Source of the DNA: Ignavibacteria bacterium
GTDB lineage: Bacteria > Bacteroidota > Ignavibacteria > Ignavibacteriales > Ignavibacteriaceae
Assembly (NCBI GenBank): GCA_030684555.1
Contig: JAUXVN010000040.1
Location: 177,021 to 241,020, forward strand
Length of the DNA: 64,000 bases
Direction of reading: 5' to 3'
Shown piece after piece: positions 48,801 through 53,463 of this stretch (position 1 is the stretch's first letter; each line of letters starts with the position of its first letter). The translations under genes were made by a program, and so were the position numbers. The notes under the pieces were generated by a model that ran no database searches, was not told the origin of the DNA, and saw nothing but the letters and a program-made list of their open reading frames with translations.

Positions 48801-49554
48801 GATTTTTGTTGATATGTGGAATTATTTCCAGGATTTCAACGGGTTACCCAAACAAAGTATTCCGGTAATCAGTGACTCAAAAATTGATCGACAGACAATC
48901 AAATTCCGCAAAGGTGAAAACTTAGTTTCATTGCCGATAGGATTCGATTCATCTTTAAGTTTGACAGCTTTTTCTACACAGATTTATTTCAATACTGAAA
49001 GTTTTGGCTTTGATTCAGTCGGTGTTGGTAGTCCGAACGGTTTATCGATGAATGATATCAGCTTAATTCATAAGGATAGTGTCAACGGTAAAGTAAGTAT
49101 TGATTTTGCTAATCTCTCAGGATCAATAAAGAATAATTATTTTATTGATTCAAAACTAACATATAATTTTGATCGTGCTACCAAAAGAGATTCTGTACTA
49201 ATAGTAGTTAATGGTTACGATAATAACCTTAAAAATGTCTTTACTAAACAGACAATCTACACATTACAAGAGATTCCGAATTCCTATTCTCTTTATCAAA
49301 ATTATCCGAATCCTTTTAATCCGATTACTACAATCGAATACGATGTTCCGGAGAAGTCTTTTGTAAATCTTACAATCTATGATATTCTTGGAAGAAGAGT
49401 CACAACTCTCGTAAATGAAGAAAAGAGTGAAGGAACTCATCGAATTCAATTAGATATGAATAGGGTTGCTAATGGTCTGGCAAGCGGTGTTTATCTATAC
49501 CGATTGCAGTCCGGCAAATTCAATGTAACAAAGAAAATGGTATTAATTAAATAA
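33841..49554 (+). CDS. Giant repetitive surface protein with type IX sorting domain
   Basis: 5,237 residues. GTG 33841 or ATG 33844 may be the start; both suit AAGGAG. Signal peptide is about 1-22 (NSVYAEK). Residues 45-4726 form about 50 tandem domains of about 94 residues, each with a SPNGGExWQAG opening, ITWSSS, NVKLEYSTNNG, W near the middle, and IRISDxSN..DxSDxxFTI at the end. This resembles Kre9/KNH (PF10342), seen in many bacterial surface proteins. FN3 (about 4833-4931), a dockerin-like pair of loops (4933-4997, DFNNDGRID then NGILNVED), a cohesin-like domain (5017-5143) and a type A sorting domain (5146-5237, YQNYPNPFNP) follow. It is likely a fibrous adhesin, in the place SprB would take. 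Confidence 0.9.
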   Translation: MMKRFYFLLCVMSFLFINSVYAEKNTVTHPANGLNNSAASLAKILTVISPNGGELWQAGSQKLISWNSNEVEFVRVEYTVNNGASWNVVRNSIAANEGNLIWTIPSTLSSTLAKIRIYDISDPVVGDSSDNVFTIKRLEVTSPTLSEKFQIGTFRSINWIASNTIDTVKIEFSTNNGLTWQLISSSTPASAGTYNWFVPNTTTTSQAFVRLTDITNPSFVGTSARFSIVSLQITSPIGGENWFGGSNRSITWQSSNINKVKLEYSTNNGANWFTITDSTNASSGSYAWTVASAPTAQALVRVSDASSSSVMSVSDNVFTISALSVTSPNGGEGLQIDSIRQITWSTNLTSNIRIDLSTDNGLTWPIVLKDSIPANQLSYSFTVPNNPTSTARIRLISLTDASVLDISDAPFSIGNVIITSPIGGNYQAGSSLPIDWTSTQGITTARLDYSLDNGVTWNSIIASTPSSHLGTNTFNWNIPSNISGDFVRIRVSDAATGTTITRISQSFSISRLEITTNFANQVYLAGSNVTINWVASSNITNVAIEYSGDNGSTWDPIPGGIVPASDLSYVWTTPSNLSLAQGRVRLIAQNNNSIIAISQNVFRVGIVSLTYPNATGIRLLGSQQVNITWTNSSSVSLVRLEYSIDNGTSWNLITAATNAAQNSFAWTVPPSAANGTARVRIRDSFSAVLIDESDHNFTIVTLTLTSPASRIGFISGSTQAVTWNSSGITAINIQFSANSGGSWTDLDTNINAALGTRNIIIPSNIITDQGKIRIVEKGNPDFTSTHNGDLRVDKISVQDIVPSVLQVDSSYIIRWDPTTVIQNVRIELSTDNGGTWPITVTPSTSAAAQSFTWNASNNPTVTGKFRISDADFPSINNISNTAFTIKRLTLLSPNGGEFLQVGLTHSITWDRSSNINNVKLEYSTNNGTDWSTIIASTPANTGSYDWVVPDNFTINGLVRISDVASTNIADKSNSRFTISSLKLTSPNGGGIYSVNSNQLIQWQAHPTIANVRIELSVDNGQTFPHVITASTSAIAGSYSWTVNNLPSTNVRIRISDVARDFIADTSDASFTIRSLRILSPNGGEKLQAGKIDTIRWSSINTVTNVKIEYSTNNGTNWIQLDSSKLASAGEYIYPVPNTPTNFARVRVSSTVDSSIQDVSDNTYNISSLQLLSPNGGENLFSGNVHKIRWSSSQIANVKIDYLPDGVTPQTLVASVAASTGEFNWTVPASATNTGIIRIYDASYELTTDASDAPFNVITMNLTSPIGGEGWRIGTTKNITWTSSGIANVRLEYSTNNGSVWHQIVNSVAANTGTYSWLIPDSASNRARVRIVNIADPTVIISSPNPFTIGTITLNNLKGGNQIQANSDTAITWTSRGFDNVRIEYASDGVNFNQLITNSASATLGSFNWTVPAGSTTNGRLRISDAETNLGLVDSSTSVFTISNLSLTSPNGGDVWQSGSNNNITWASSAVTNVKLEYSTDNGSTWVTIINSTPAAGGSYSWNTRDNSNNLLSTSQALIRVSDASNSNIKSRSNSTFKIGWLQVTSPTAGLVFQGGTTKTITWNSSNSVANVVLEYSTDGLNWNNIVSSVNAALGTYQWLIPNNVSSTTVRVRIKDALSDNISSTSPLFTITQLQITSPNGGETWQTGTVKNITWNNSASTLNIKLEYSLGNGWNQIVASTPAAGGTYAWTIPADSASNSVKIRITDVNNNTLTDTSDVSFTLARLKLITPLLTDHFQAGSDTVITWSSSFIDNLKLELSTNGGTSWSTLIASTLASTQKYNWSIDTSLASSLVKVRISSVNDATISDSSQVFEISKLRILSPNGGEQLQAGATRAITWSSGNVTNVKLEYTTNDGTNWNNIVVSTPAAAGTFNWSIPINISSTTARIRISDVSNAVIKDLSDNTFSISNLILTSPVGGEQIQFGKTFPITWTSNSVVGNVKIEVSRDAGVSWQTIVASVPAATGTFNWNVSGFVPTNQMRIKITSVSTPTLTTESADFTVSSLALTSPVGGEFWQAGTAKNITWTSSVINNVNLYFSIDNGANWSIITTLPALTGTFNWNIPSNLASSDMKIKIADAAKITISDSSSLKFKIGNVQLTAPNGGEVWQAGSIKNITWTNSVNVTSVRLDYSTNSGTTWIPISLSVPASGTPYAWTIPDSISSSTALVRVSDAFSNLQIIDVSDLTFTISSLRVISPNGGEIIQAGTNRQIQWSAGGGVNFVKIEFSTNNGSSWNLIDDNIPVASTPYIWAIPSNISTLSGLIRVSNSTDPTVFGVSSSVFKIGNVIVTSPNGAERWQAGSTKTITWNASSSVSLVNITYSIDNGVTFQRTIATNVNASPGTFSWLIDTTISNQVFVKVSDAQVNSTIADQNDVVFTISNLRSLTPITAENVLSGSTYQVKWNNSSDVTAINLHYTTNGGTTWVLIANAVNPASGQYAWTVPSNVSTSNARIRIQDNTDISIQSLSGVFSIYSPSITLLSPNGNEFINSGSNRLITWTSSQVGNVSLEYSLDNGVSWTTITASYPADSARFNWAVGQNLSATQARIRISDAINPLVINDMSDGAFKIGSVIVTLPNGGENYLSGTTRNITWQASNSVTAVRIDYSTNNGGVWIPITNSVSSLPATYSWVVPNTPSVNARIRVSDAVSSLAISDTSDLPFFITALRITSPNGGEELQSGKTHVINWSSSNSIESVSLEYSLDNGLVWNSITPTTPAINGTFNWNVTESFSTSQALIRITDVSNPSVSDVSDAVFSIKRLRLTSPNGGENLQAGTTQPITWVAGSNIANVKLEYSSDGTNWNFISNVIASNQTYSWVIPSLSSSTLRIKVTDLSNTVINDASDSLFKVGSIMVLSPNGGEDWQTGKVQNITWNNSTSVTNVTVQYSTNDGAVWLPVVDDLNANSNSYAWTIPATVTTQARVRVYDSQSNFTIKDSSDATFTISNLAVLTPITGANWSAGTTQNISWTNSGNIANVDLAYSTNGGSSWTVITTNLPSAPASYSWNIPINLNSANSKIRIQNSANTSIESISGTFTIFYPALTLLSPNGGEYVQAGSVFPITWSSSLISNVKLEYSTNNGLNWNTIVEPTSAGSGSYNWTVPANISSSMMLVRISDQQNGAVSDVSDLPFTIGSVSLVSPSSGDRLLAGSISSISWTKSASVVAVKIEYSSDNGTTWSVVTPSTVGTTIPWVVPSQPTSLGKIRISDAASNMTISNVNSNPFTISSITLTSPNGGEYIQAGTLFPITWNSSIVDNVSLQYSTNNGTTWIDVVGGTNILASSGTFNWNVPVNLDATTGRIRVADVIAPNIADTSDGTFVLGFVNLVYPDGDNIIQAGSIDTIRWERSNSVTQLRIDYSTNNGTTWSNIVASTNAAALAYQWNVPSTPTSSALIRISDAASNLRIKDSSSSVFIISSIQVLTPNGNEEIIASGQTSIDWSASSNITSVNIDLMENGLFRQNIANNVNAASGSFAWSVPASLFSNGKNFKIRVSNSSNSNVFDLSDSSFTIKRIVIQSPITADNWQANTTNVIRWNTNNITQVNIDYSINNGTTWTRIFDTLATSSSDNTVNWLVPNVASSQARIRIVDASNSTITLSSGQFTIYKPALTILTPNGGEVWQAGRSKAITWSSSLVDSIKLEYSTNNGTTWNLINNNVDGSLSLFNWQIPDTISSSSALVRATNLSSTLISDVSDNPFTISRLDLLSPNGGETWQSGSTKPITWFSSTNITSVRLEYSSDSGINWSQIAIVNAVSGTSNWSIPSSFASSNMKIRISDASNVSINDSSSNDFRIGWVEVVSPNGGENLQAGKSAVIRWNNSANIQTVRLEYSLQSGASWQAVAGASSLPASSQQFTWVVPDGIFSANAKIRVVDGSSDEIMDSSNAVFNIRYLKILAPVTGENLASGSTQTIRWASGNINTLKIEYSLDNGITWNIIGINHPASDSTIQWNIPNSAVSPLSRVRIASAVDPTIVDTTGIFNIYIPGIILNSPNGGEFLSSGTAVQITWSSSFIDNIKIEFSSDNGQAWNTIIASVPASVGAFTWNIPNSLSTASGRIKITDIANSAFVDSSESAFKIGWVRVLTPNGGENWLAGTQRTISWTNSASISNVNIEYTLDSVWIPITSNLTTSSPLTQNYTWTVPSLETSTGRIRVSDAASSTEIKDISDNNFIISRIELLVPNGGQVWRAGNTEQIIWTRSTNIANIRIDLSKNENGVYSLQTLVPQVDASLGTWDWAINIGEFSDNCRIVISDVSNSAILDSSEGTFKISSMRLLAPVEAIKILEKSVYNIQWESSTNISKIDIHYTTNNGSTWVPIILNYSASVGNFNWTVPEIPSDSCRIRIRNNQNISFVDQSANVFSISRMKLTVPNGSQKWQLGTSKEITFETKFVSNVRIELNRDGSNIWDPIVDSHPTTSGKYTWLLPNSQALAGANNRIRIVDADYPNVADTSEEVFTLAYLQLLTPNGGIGNQIGSSYQITWESSQITAVGLEYSTNNGVTWKEIKNIVDASLKKYDWAIPNDASNNCIVKIYDFQRREITDQSDSTFTISYIALTNNYGVNKSRVQVGKSYPISWNSGFVNNVSIEYSTNNGSDWNQIPEAISIPASNAVFNWTIPNFPTRLALIRIIDVQHPQVVDTSNNLLTISTIKLISPNELAAYQIGTTQVISWAVENIDSVLIQLSTDDGVSWQTNLSVKPALPSTFSWLLPNLRTSKARIRITDKNDLSIEDASDTSFVIGTFPRLTVNRDFQKDTVKINYVFETPGERLEIVKAEYILNNAAPVEITGSLVGDYSQINGPTSGTILWNSLNNLDYIEAKVKVNVIFNSPVYNVQYPVSIDSVGVDNKAPVFNPITIQSVQNPYSFGWDKAMLTWLAATDTNKPIQYKVTVTDDSNNVTLPTITRFSDSVLVSGLSTSTNYTVSLVVQDALGNDTSFTKQIKTQAAVDFNNDGRIDAIDLAAFVQAWSKPDSSSGVDLYPFIGDIPHIRVIGNGILNVEDLMIFVDMWNYFQDFNGLPKQSIPVISDSKIDRQTIKFRKGENLVSLPIGFDSSLSLTAFSTQIYFNTESFGFDSVGVGSPNGLSMNDISLIHKDSVNGKVSIDFANLSGSIKNNYFIDSKLTYNFDRATKRDSVLIVVNGYDNNLKNVFTKQTIYTLQEIPNSYSLYQNYPNPFNPITTIEYDVPEKSFVNLTIYDILGRRVTTLVNEEKSEGTHRIQLDMNRVANGLASGVYLYRLQSGKFNVTKKMVLIK
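33973..48018 (+). repeat. About 50 tandem ~281-bp coding repeats (Kre9/KNH-like domains)
   Basis: Aligning by eye on the SPNGGE opening gives 50 units, mean length about 94 codons. Copies are well diverged in DNA. Units 10-44 are the most alike, while units 5-9 and 45-50 have lost most of the SPNGGE motif. Confidence 0.85.
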
Positions 49555-49555
49555 T

Positions 49556-50437
49556 ATGACCGGGTTTATCGTCATGATTAAAGAGCGTTTTTTAAAAAAT
49601 CGACAAATTAAATTTATTGCTTTAACTGCATTTGTTGTTATAGCTGTAATGATTAATTCATGTAAGAATTCGGGATTGCTCGACAGCCCTCCCGCATTCA
49701 TTCAATTTACGACAGGACCACAGGACAATGAAATTCTCCTGGTGGATAAAGTGGCTTTTGGTTGGAAAGGGGCAAGCGTAGACTATACTTTTAGGTATCG
49801 AGTTTTAAGCATTGATGGTGAGAATTTCCCCTCGACTTATCTTGATTGGACGGTATTCTCAAATACTACAGAAGTTTCACTCAGTCATTTGGATGAAGGG
49901 AAATTCCGCATCGAGGTTGAAGGACGCAGTGGTAGTTTAACTGAAACAATTAGACGTGAATTCAGTATTGATGCAGTTCAAGGTCCCGCCTTGTTGTTCT
50001 TTAAAACCCAAACTACTTTACGCGTAGGTTTGCAAGATTCAATCGGAATATGGATGGAAGATGTTGACAGTCTATCTGCCTATGGCGTTGTTATAGTCTT
50101 TGATAAATCAAAAGTAGAATTGATGGGAGTTAGACCGGGACTCTATGTGACGCAACAAAAATTTAAACAGATAATTTTACCTGATTACACAAATCCGGAT
50201 ATTTTAATCGATGCTAACACTACAGGCAGAATTGATATTAATACTGCGATATTAACTGATTTGGGAAGTTACCCCAATAAATCAATAAGTGGTTCAGGGA
50301 GAATTTTAAACCTCGTTTTTAGAGGAAAAGCTCGAGGTACTTCGGGTATAGAAATTACATCATTAAGTCTAAAAACCCCATCACGGGCTTCTATTCAATT
50401 TAAACCGCCCAAAGATGGAGTTATTGAAGTAAAATAG
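49556..50437 (+). CDS. Cohesin-domain lipoprotein
   Basis: 293 residues from ATG 49556, one base after the giant gene's stop; ATG 49574 is also possible and gives a more usual signal. The hydrophobic segment ends VMINSC, giving an acylated Cys36. An Ig/FN3-like domain (about 46-138, GWKGASVDYTFRYRV) is followed by a cohesin-type domain (about 142-293), with GLQDSIGIWMEDV, SAYGVVIVFDKSKVELMGV and GTSGIEITSLSLKT strands. Cohesins bind dockerins, and the giant protein just upstream has a dockerin-like segment. This lipoprotein could therefore hold the giant protein at the cell surface. Tight spacing implies co-expression. The pairing is inference. Confidence 0.72.
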   Translation: MTGFIVMIKERFLKNRQIKFIALTAFVVIAVMINSCKNSGLLDSPPAFIQFTTGPQDNEILLVDKVAFGWKGASVDYTFRYRVLSIDGENFPSTYLDWTVFSNTTEVSLSHLDEGKFRIEVEGRSGSLTETIRREFSIDAVQGPALLFFKTQTTLRVGLQDSIGIWMEDVDSLSAYGVVIVFDKSKVELMGVRPGLYVTQQKFKQIILPDYTNPDILIDANTTGRIDINTAILTDLGSYPNKSISGSGRILNLVFRGKARGTSGIEITSLSLKTPSRASIQFKPPKDGVIEVK

Positions 50438-50446
50438 TTGATTTAA

Positions 50447-51397
50447 TTAAATCTCGATTTCTAAACCTTCTGAGCCGATAAATATTTCAAGTTGACTATC
50501 AGGATAGTTGTTTCTTCGATATTCACAAGCAATATTCAGAAGTTTGTGTATTTCGAAGTCATCATTTTCTGGGGCATGATGAACCAATCCTAATCTTTTA
50601 ACATGCGCTTTAACTGCAATGTCAACGCCCACTAATGCAGAGCTATGACCCCAATCTACTTTTTGTATCTCTTCAATAAAAGAATATTGTGCATCAAAAA
50701 TTAAGAGATCAGTTCCCTCGTAAAAATTTATGTACTCAAACATTCTTTCTTTGGGAAGATTATTATATTCGGCATCTGTGGCATAAACTGCGGACCTGCC
50801 ATTATGTGTTACTTTGTAAGCAAAACTTTTACCGGGGTGATGAAGCTCAATGTTTTTTATTGATAAATCATTAATAATCTGTTCACTGTTAACTTCTATC
50901 TGATGGAAATGTTTTTGAGCCGCCATAATATCAAGACCCACCGGGAAAAATCTGAAATCTTGCTGAGCATTTAATCTATCTAAAAAATTTTCATGAACTG
51001 CATAAAAATGCAATTCAGTATTTGGACGGTAGGCAGGAACAAAAAAAGGATAACCCTGCATATGATCCCAGTGTGTATGGTTTATGAAAATATGCGCAAG
51101 GATATTTCCTTCGGATGAATGCTTTTTGATGAGGTAATCACCTAACTTTTTCATTCCCGAACCCATGTCAAAGATAAGTAGCGTATCATTTGTAGACATT
51201 TCCACACACGAGGTATTCCCTCCGATTACACCCACTTCCCAATTATCAAATTTGCTGAGAAACTCTTCTCGTTTAATTGCGGAAGAAATATCGCTGCAGG
51301 CTGCTTTCTCTAAAACCCTTAGGATTTTTTGTCGGATCTGATCTGATGTTGGTGGTGAAGGTAATGAACCTCTAACACCCCAAAAACGGACTTTCAT
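50447..51397 (-). CDS. Metallo-beta-lactamase-fold hydrolase
   Basis: 316 residues, no signal peptide. The zinc motif HTHWDH covers residues 107-112. GGNTSC (residues 59-64) and FDMGSG are typical of a branch related to RNase Z and class II cyclic-nucleotide phosphodiesterases, and later ligands are probably in HHPGKSF, ATDAEY and LVHHAPEND. An insert of about 40 residues sits between the first strand (WGVRGSLPSP) and GGNTSC. Substrate unknown; RNA or a phosphodiester are possible. It converges on the cohesin lipoprotein gene with only nine bases between stops, and no clear terminator is visible there. Confidence 0.8.
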   Translation of the reverse strand: MKVRFWGVRGSLPSPPTSDQIRQKILRVLEKAACSDISSAIKREEFLSKFDNWEVGVIGGNTSCVEMSTNDTLLIFDMGSGMKKLGDYLIKKHSSEGNILAHIFINHTHWDHMQGYPFFVPAYRPNTELHFYAVHENFLDRLNAQQDFRFFPVGLDIMAAQKHFHQIEVNSEQIINDLSIKNIELHHPGKSFAYKVTHNGRSAVYATDAEYNNLPKERMFEYINFYEGTDLLIFDAQYSFIEEIQKVDWGHSSALVGVDIAVKAHVKRLGLVHHAPENDDFEIHKLLNIACEYRRNNYPDSQLEIFIGSEGLEIEI

Positions 51398-51666
51398 GTT
51401 TTGCCTCTCTGACCTTACTCATATCAAATGAACATGAATGAATTATTTAATTATTATCGAAAAAAATCAATATTAAAATCCTAATAAAATTTCTTTATTG
51501 ATTTCTATTATCCAATCCAAATTTTTATTTCTATTTGAATAAGCAAAGAGAAAATTAATGAAAATCTTTTTCAATCAAAATATTTTTTTTACTTATTATT
51601 TGTATTACTTCCAAAGAGTCTTATTGATATATTAACTCTTGTAAAATAAAAAATTCCGGAGGATCC

Positions 51667-52503
51667 ATGAAGTATATACTCTCATTTTTACTTCTTTTCA
51701 CATTTTTAATTAGTAATCTTTTTGCTCAAATAGAAGATGATACTAAGGATTCAATTGAAGTATATATTCTTGATTCGTATATCCCTTTAGATAATCCCAA
51801 TTCATTTTTCTTATCATTTATTACAAGTGATTCTGCTAAAACCTTCATAATTCTTGGTGGTAAATATTCAGTCATTATTTCTGATGGTTTTAGTGAAAAT
51901 CATAGAGCAGAAATTAATCTTTCAAATTATGAGTTTGATTCTTTGACAATTTCATATATTGTAAAACTCGAAGATAAAAATGGAAATAAGAGCGCAAGCG
52001 AAGTTTTTGAAGTTGATCTTCCAGTCGAACGAAAAATATCAAGTCATGCAAATGTATTCTCAAACTGTTTGTTTGGAGCTATTATTTATGCTATCCCTTC
52101 ACCACAATTAATTGTAACATCGGGTAAGAGTTCCTTTGGAATCACTAAGGAAATCCCAATATTGGCAAAGTTTTCCGGAGGTTACAATTTCCCTGTCAGT
52201 TATTTCTCAATTGAATATTCACATTCTCCAAAGTTGGTCACAAAAAATCTATTTAGGATTGGTTATAAACAATTGTTTGAAATACCGGTTGTGGAATATC
52301 TTTCAATAGGAATTAACGGATTTTCAAATTTTAATTCAATAAATGGTGTGAGTCCGGAAATTTCTATCGGTGTTTTTAGATTTTCAAATCTTTTTACCGT
52401 TTATGGACGTTATCGGTATAACTTTAAACCGGGTGATAACAATATTAAATTTTCAGAATTGTCAATTGGTTTATTTACTTCATTTTTGACCATCCAATAT
52501 TAG
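51667..52503 (+). CDS. Secreted protein with probable outer-membrane barrel
   Basis: 278 residues, family not recognised. Signal peptide about 1-20 (SNLFAQ). Residues 25-120 look like a small beta domain; from about 135 on, alternating strands with aromatic residues suggest a small barrel ending FTSFLTIQY. The ribosome site GGAGG six bases before the ATG is the strongest in this part of the window. The GNAT gene starts eight bases after its stop, so the two are co-transcribed. The 269 bases upstream (51398-51666) are AT-rich and hold no gene; a 6-bp inverted repeat there is too weak to call. Confidence 0.55.
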   Translation: MKYILSFLLLFTFLISNLFAQIEDDTKDSIEVYILDSYIPLDNPNSFFLSFITSDSAKTFIILGGKYSVIISDGFSENHRAEINLSNYEFDSLTISYIVKLEDKNGNKSASEVFEVDLPVERKISSHANVFSNCLFGAIIYAIPSPQLIVTSGKSSFGITKEIPILAKFSGGYNFPVSYFSIEYSHSPKLVTKNLFRIGYKQLFEIPVVEYLSIGINGFSNFNSINGVSPEISIGVFRFSNLFTVYGRYRYNFKPGDNNIKFSELSIGLFTSFLTIQY

Positions 52504-52511
52504 GCATCAGT

Positions 52512-53420
52512 ATGATAATTAGAAATTTTAATGAGGATATATTTTTAGAAACCGCACGAATGTGCCGACAAAATATGGAGTTGGACAGAATTCCGGATTT
52601 TTTATTTAGAGAAAAAACTTTTGGTGATTTCAATTTCAACCCTGAATTAACTTTGGTAACGCTTGATGATTATAACAATAAAGTTATCGGGTTTATTCAA
52701 GGTGTTGTACGGGAAAGAAAAGATGGTAAAGTCGGTTATATAAAATTGCTTTGTGTTGATTCGAATTTTCGAAGAAGAGGAATTGCAAGAGAGCTTTATG
52801 CACATGTTGAAAATTCATTTAGAGAAAATAAAATTCAGTTAATTCGGATTTACGAATCATATCCAAATTATTATATGCCCGGGGTTGATCCTTTCTATAC
52901 GGAAGCTATTGCATTTTTTGAAAGGTTAGGATTTAAGAAATTCAATGATACTTCAAATCTTATTGTGGATTTATCAGCAAATAATTTTTCGACAGAGGAA
53001 GATATAGAGAAATTGAAATCTAATGAGATTATTTGCTATCGACCTTCAAAAGAAGAAAAGGAAGAAGTTTTGAATTGGGTCGAAAAATCTTTTTACGGTT
53101 GGATTCCCGAAGTAAGCAGAGCATTTGAAAATAATCCGATATCACTATTCTGTGCAAAAATGAATGATGAAGTTTTAGCTTTTTCCGCCTACGAAGTAAA
53201 TAACATCGGAACCGGTTGGTTCGGACCAATGGGAACTGACGATAAACTTCGCGGGAAAGGAGTTGGAGGTGTTTTATTGAAATTATGCTTAAATGAAATG
53301 AAAGAACTTGGTTTTACAAAAGCGATTATTCCTTGGGTTGGTCCAATCCCTTTTTATATGTTTTATGCAAATGCAAAAGTCCAAAGAGTTTTTTGGAGAT
53401 ATGAGAAAAAATTGGAATGA
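52512..53420 (+). CDS. Protein with two GNAT acetyltransferase domains
   Basis: 302 residues. The first GNAT domain (about 1-155) has the acetyl-CoA loop RRRGIA in a typical strand-loop-helix (IKLLCVDSNFRRRGIARELYAHVE). The second (about 170-302) has LRGKGVGGVLLKLCLNE. Both loops keep the Q/RxxGxG/A pattern, so both halves may bind acetyl-CoA, although in many tandem GNATs only one is active. Acceptor unknown. It follows the barrel protein in a short two-gene unit. Fold call firm, substrate open. Confidence 0.82.
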   Translation: MIIRNFNEDIFLETARMCRQNMELDRIPDFLFREKTFGDFNFNPELTLVTLDDYNNKVIGFIQGVVRERKDGKVGYIKLLCVDSNFRRRGIARELYAHVENSFRENKIQLIRIYESYPNYYMPGVDPFYTEAIAFFERLGFKKFNDTSNLIVDLSANNFSTEEDIEKLKSNEIICYRPSKEEKEEVLNWVEKSFYGWIPEVSRAFENNPISLFCAKMNDEVLAFSAYEVNNIGTGWFGPMGTDDKLRGKGVGGVLLKLCLNEMKELGFTKAIIPWVGPIPFYMFYANAKVQRVFWRYEKKLE

Positions 53421-53463
53421 TTTTTTTTCTATTCTTGTTGTATTTGAAAAGTATTAGGATTTG

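Noticed and set aside
50440..50456. Palindrome GATTTAATTAAATC between converging genes as terminator
   Set aside because: All-AT stem without a T run; too weak to call.
51614..51640. Inverted repeat AAGAGT/ACTCTT before the gene at 51667
   Set aside because: Only six pairs and a 15-base loop in AT-rich DNA; expected by chance.
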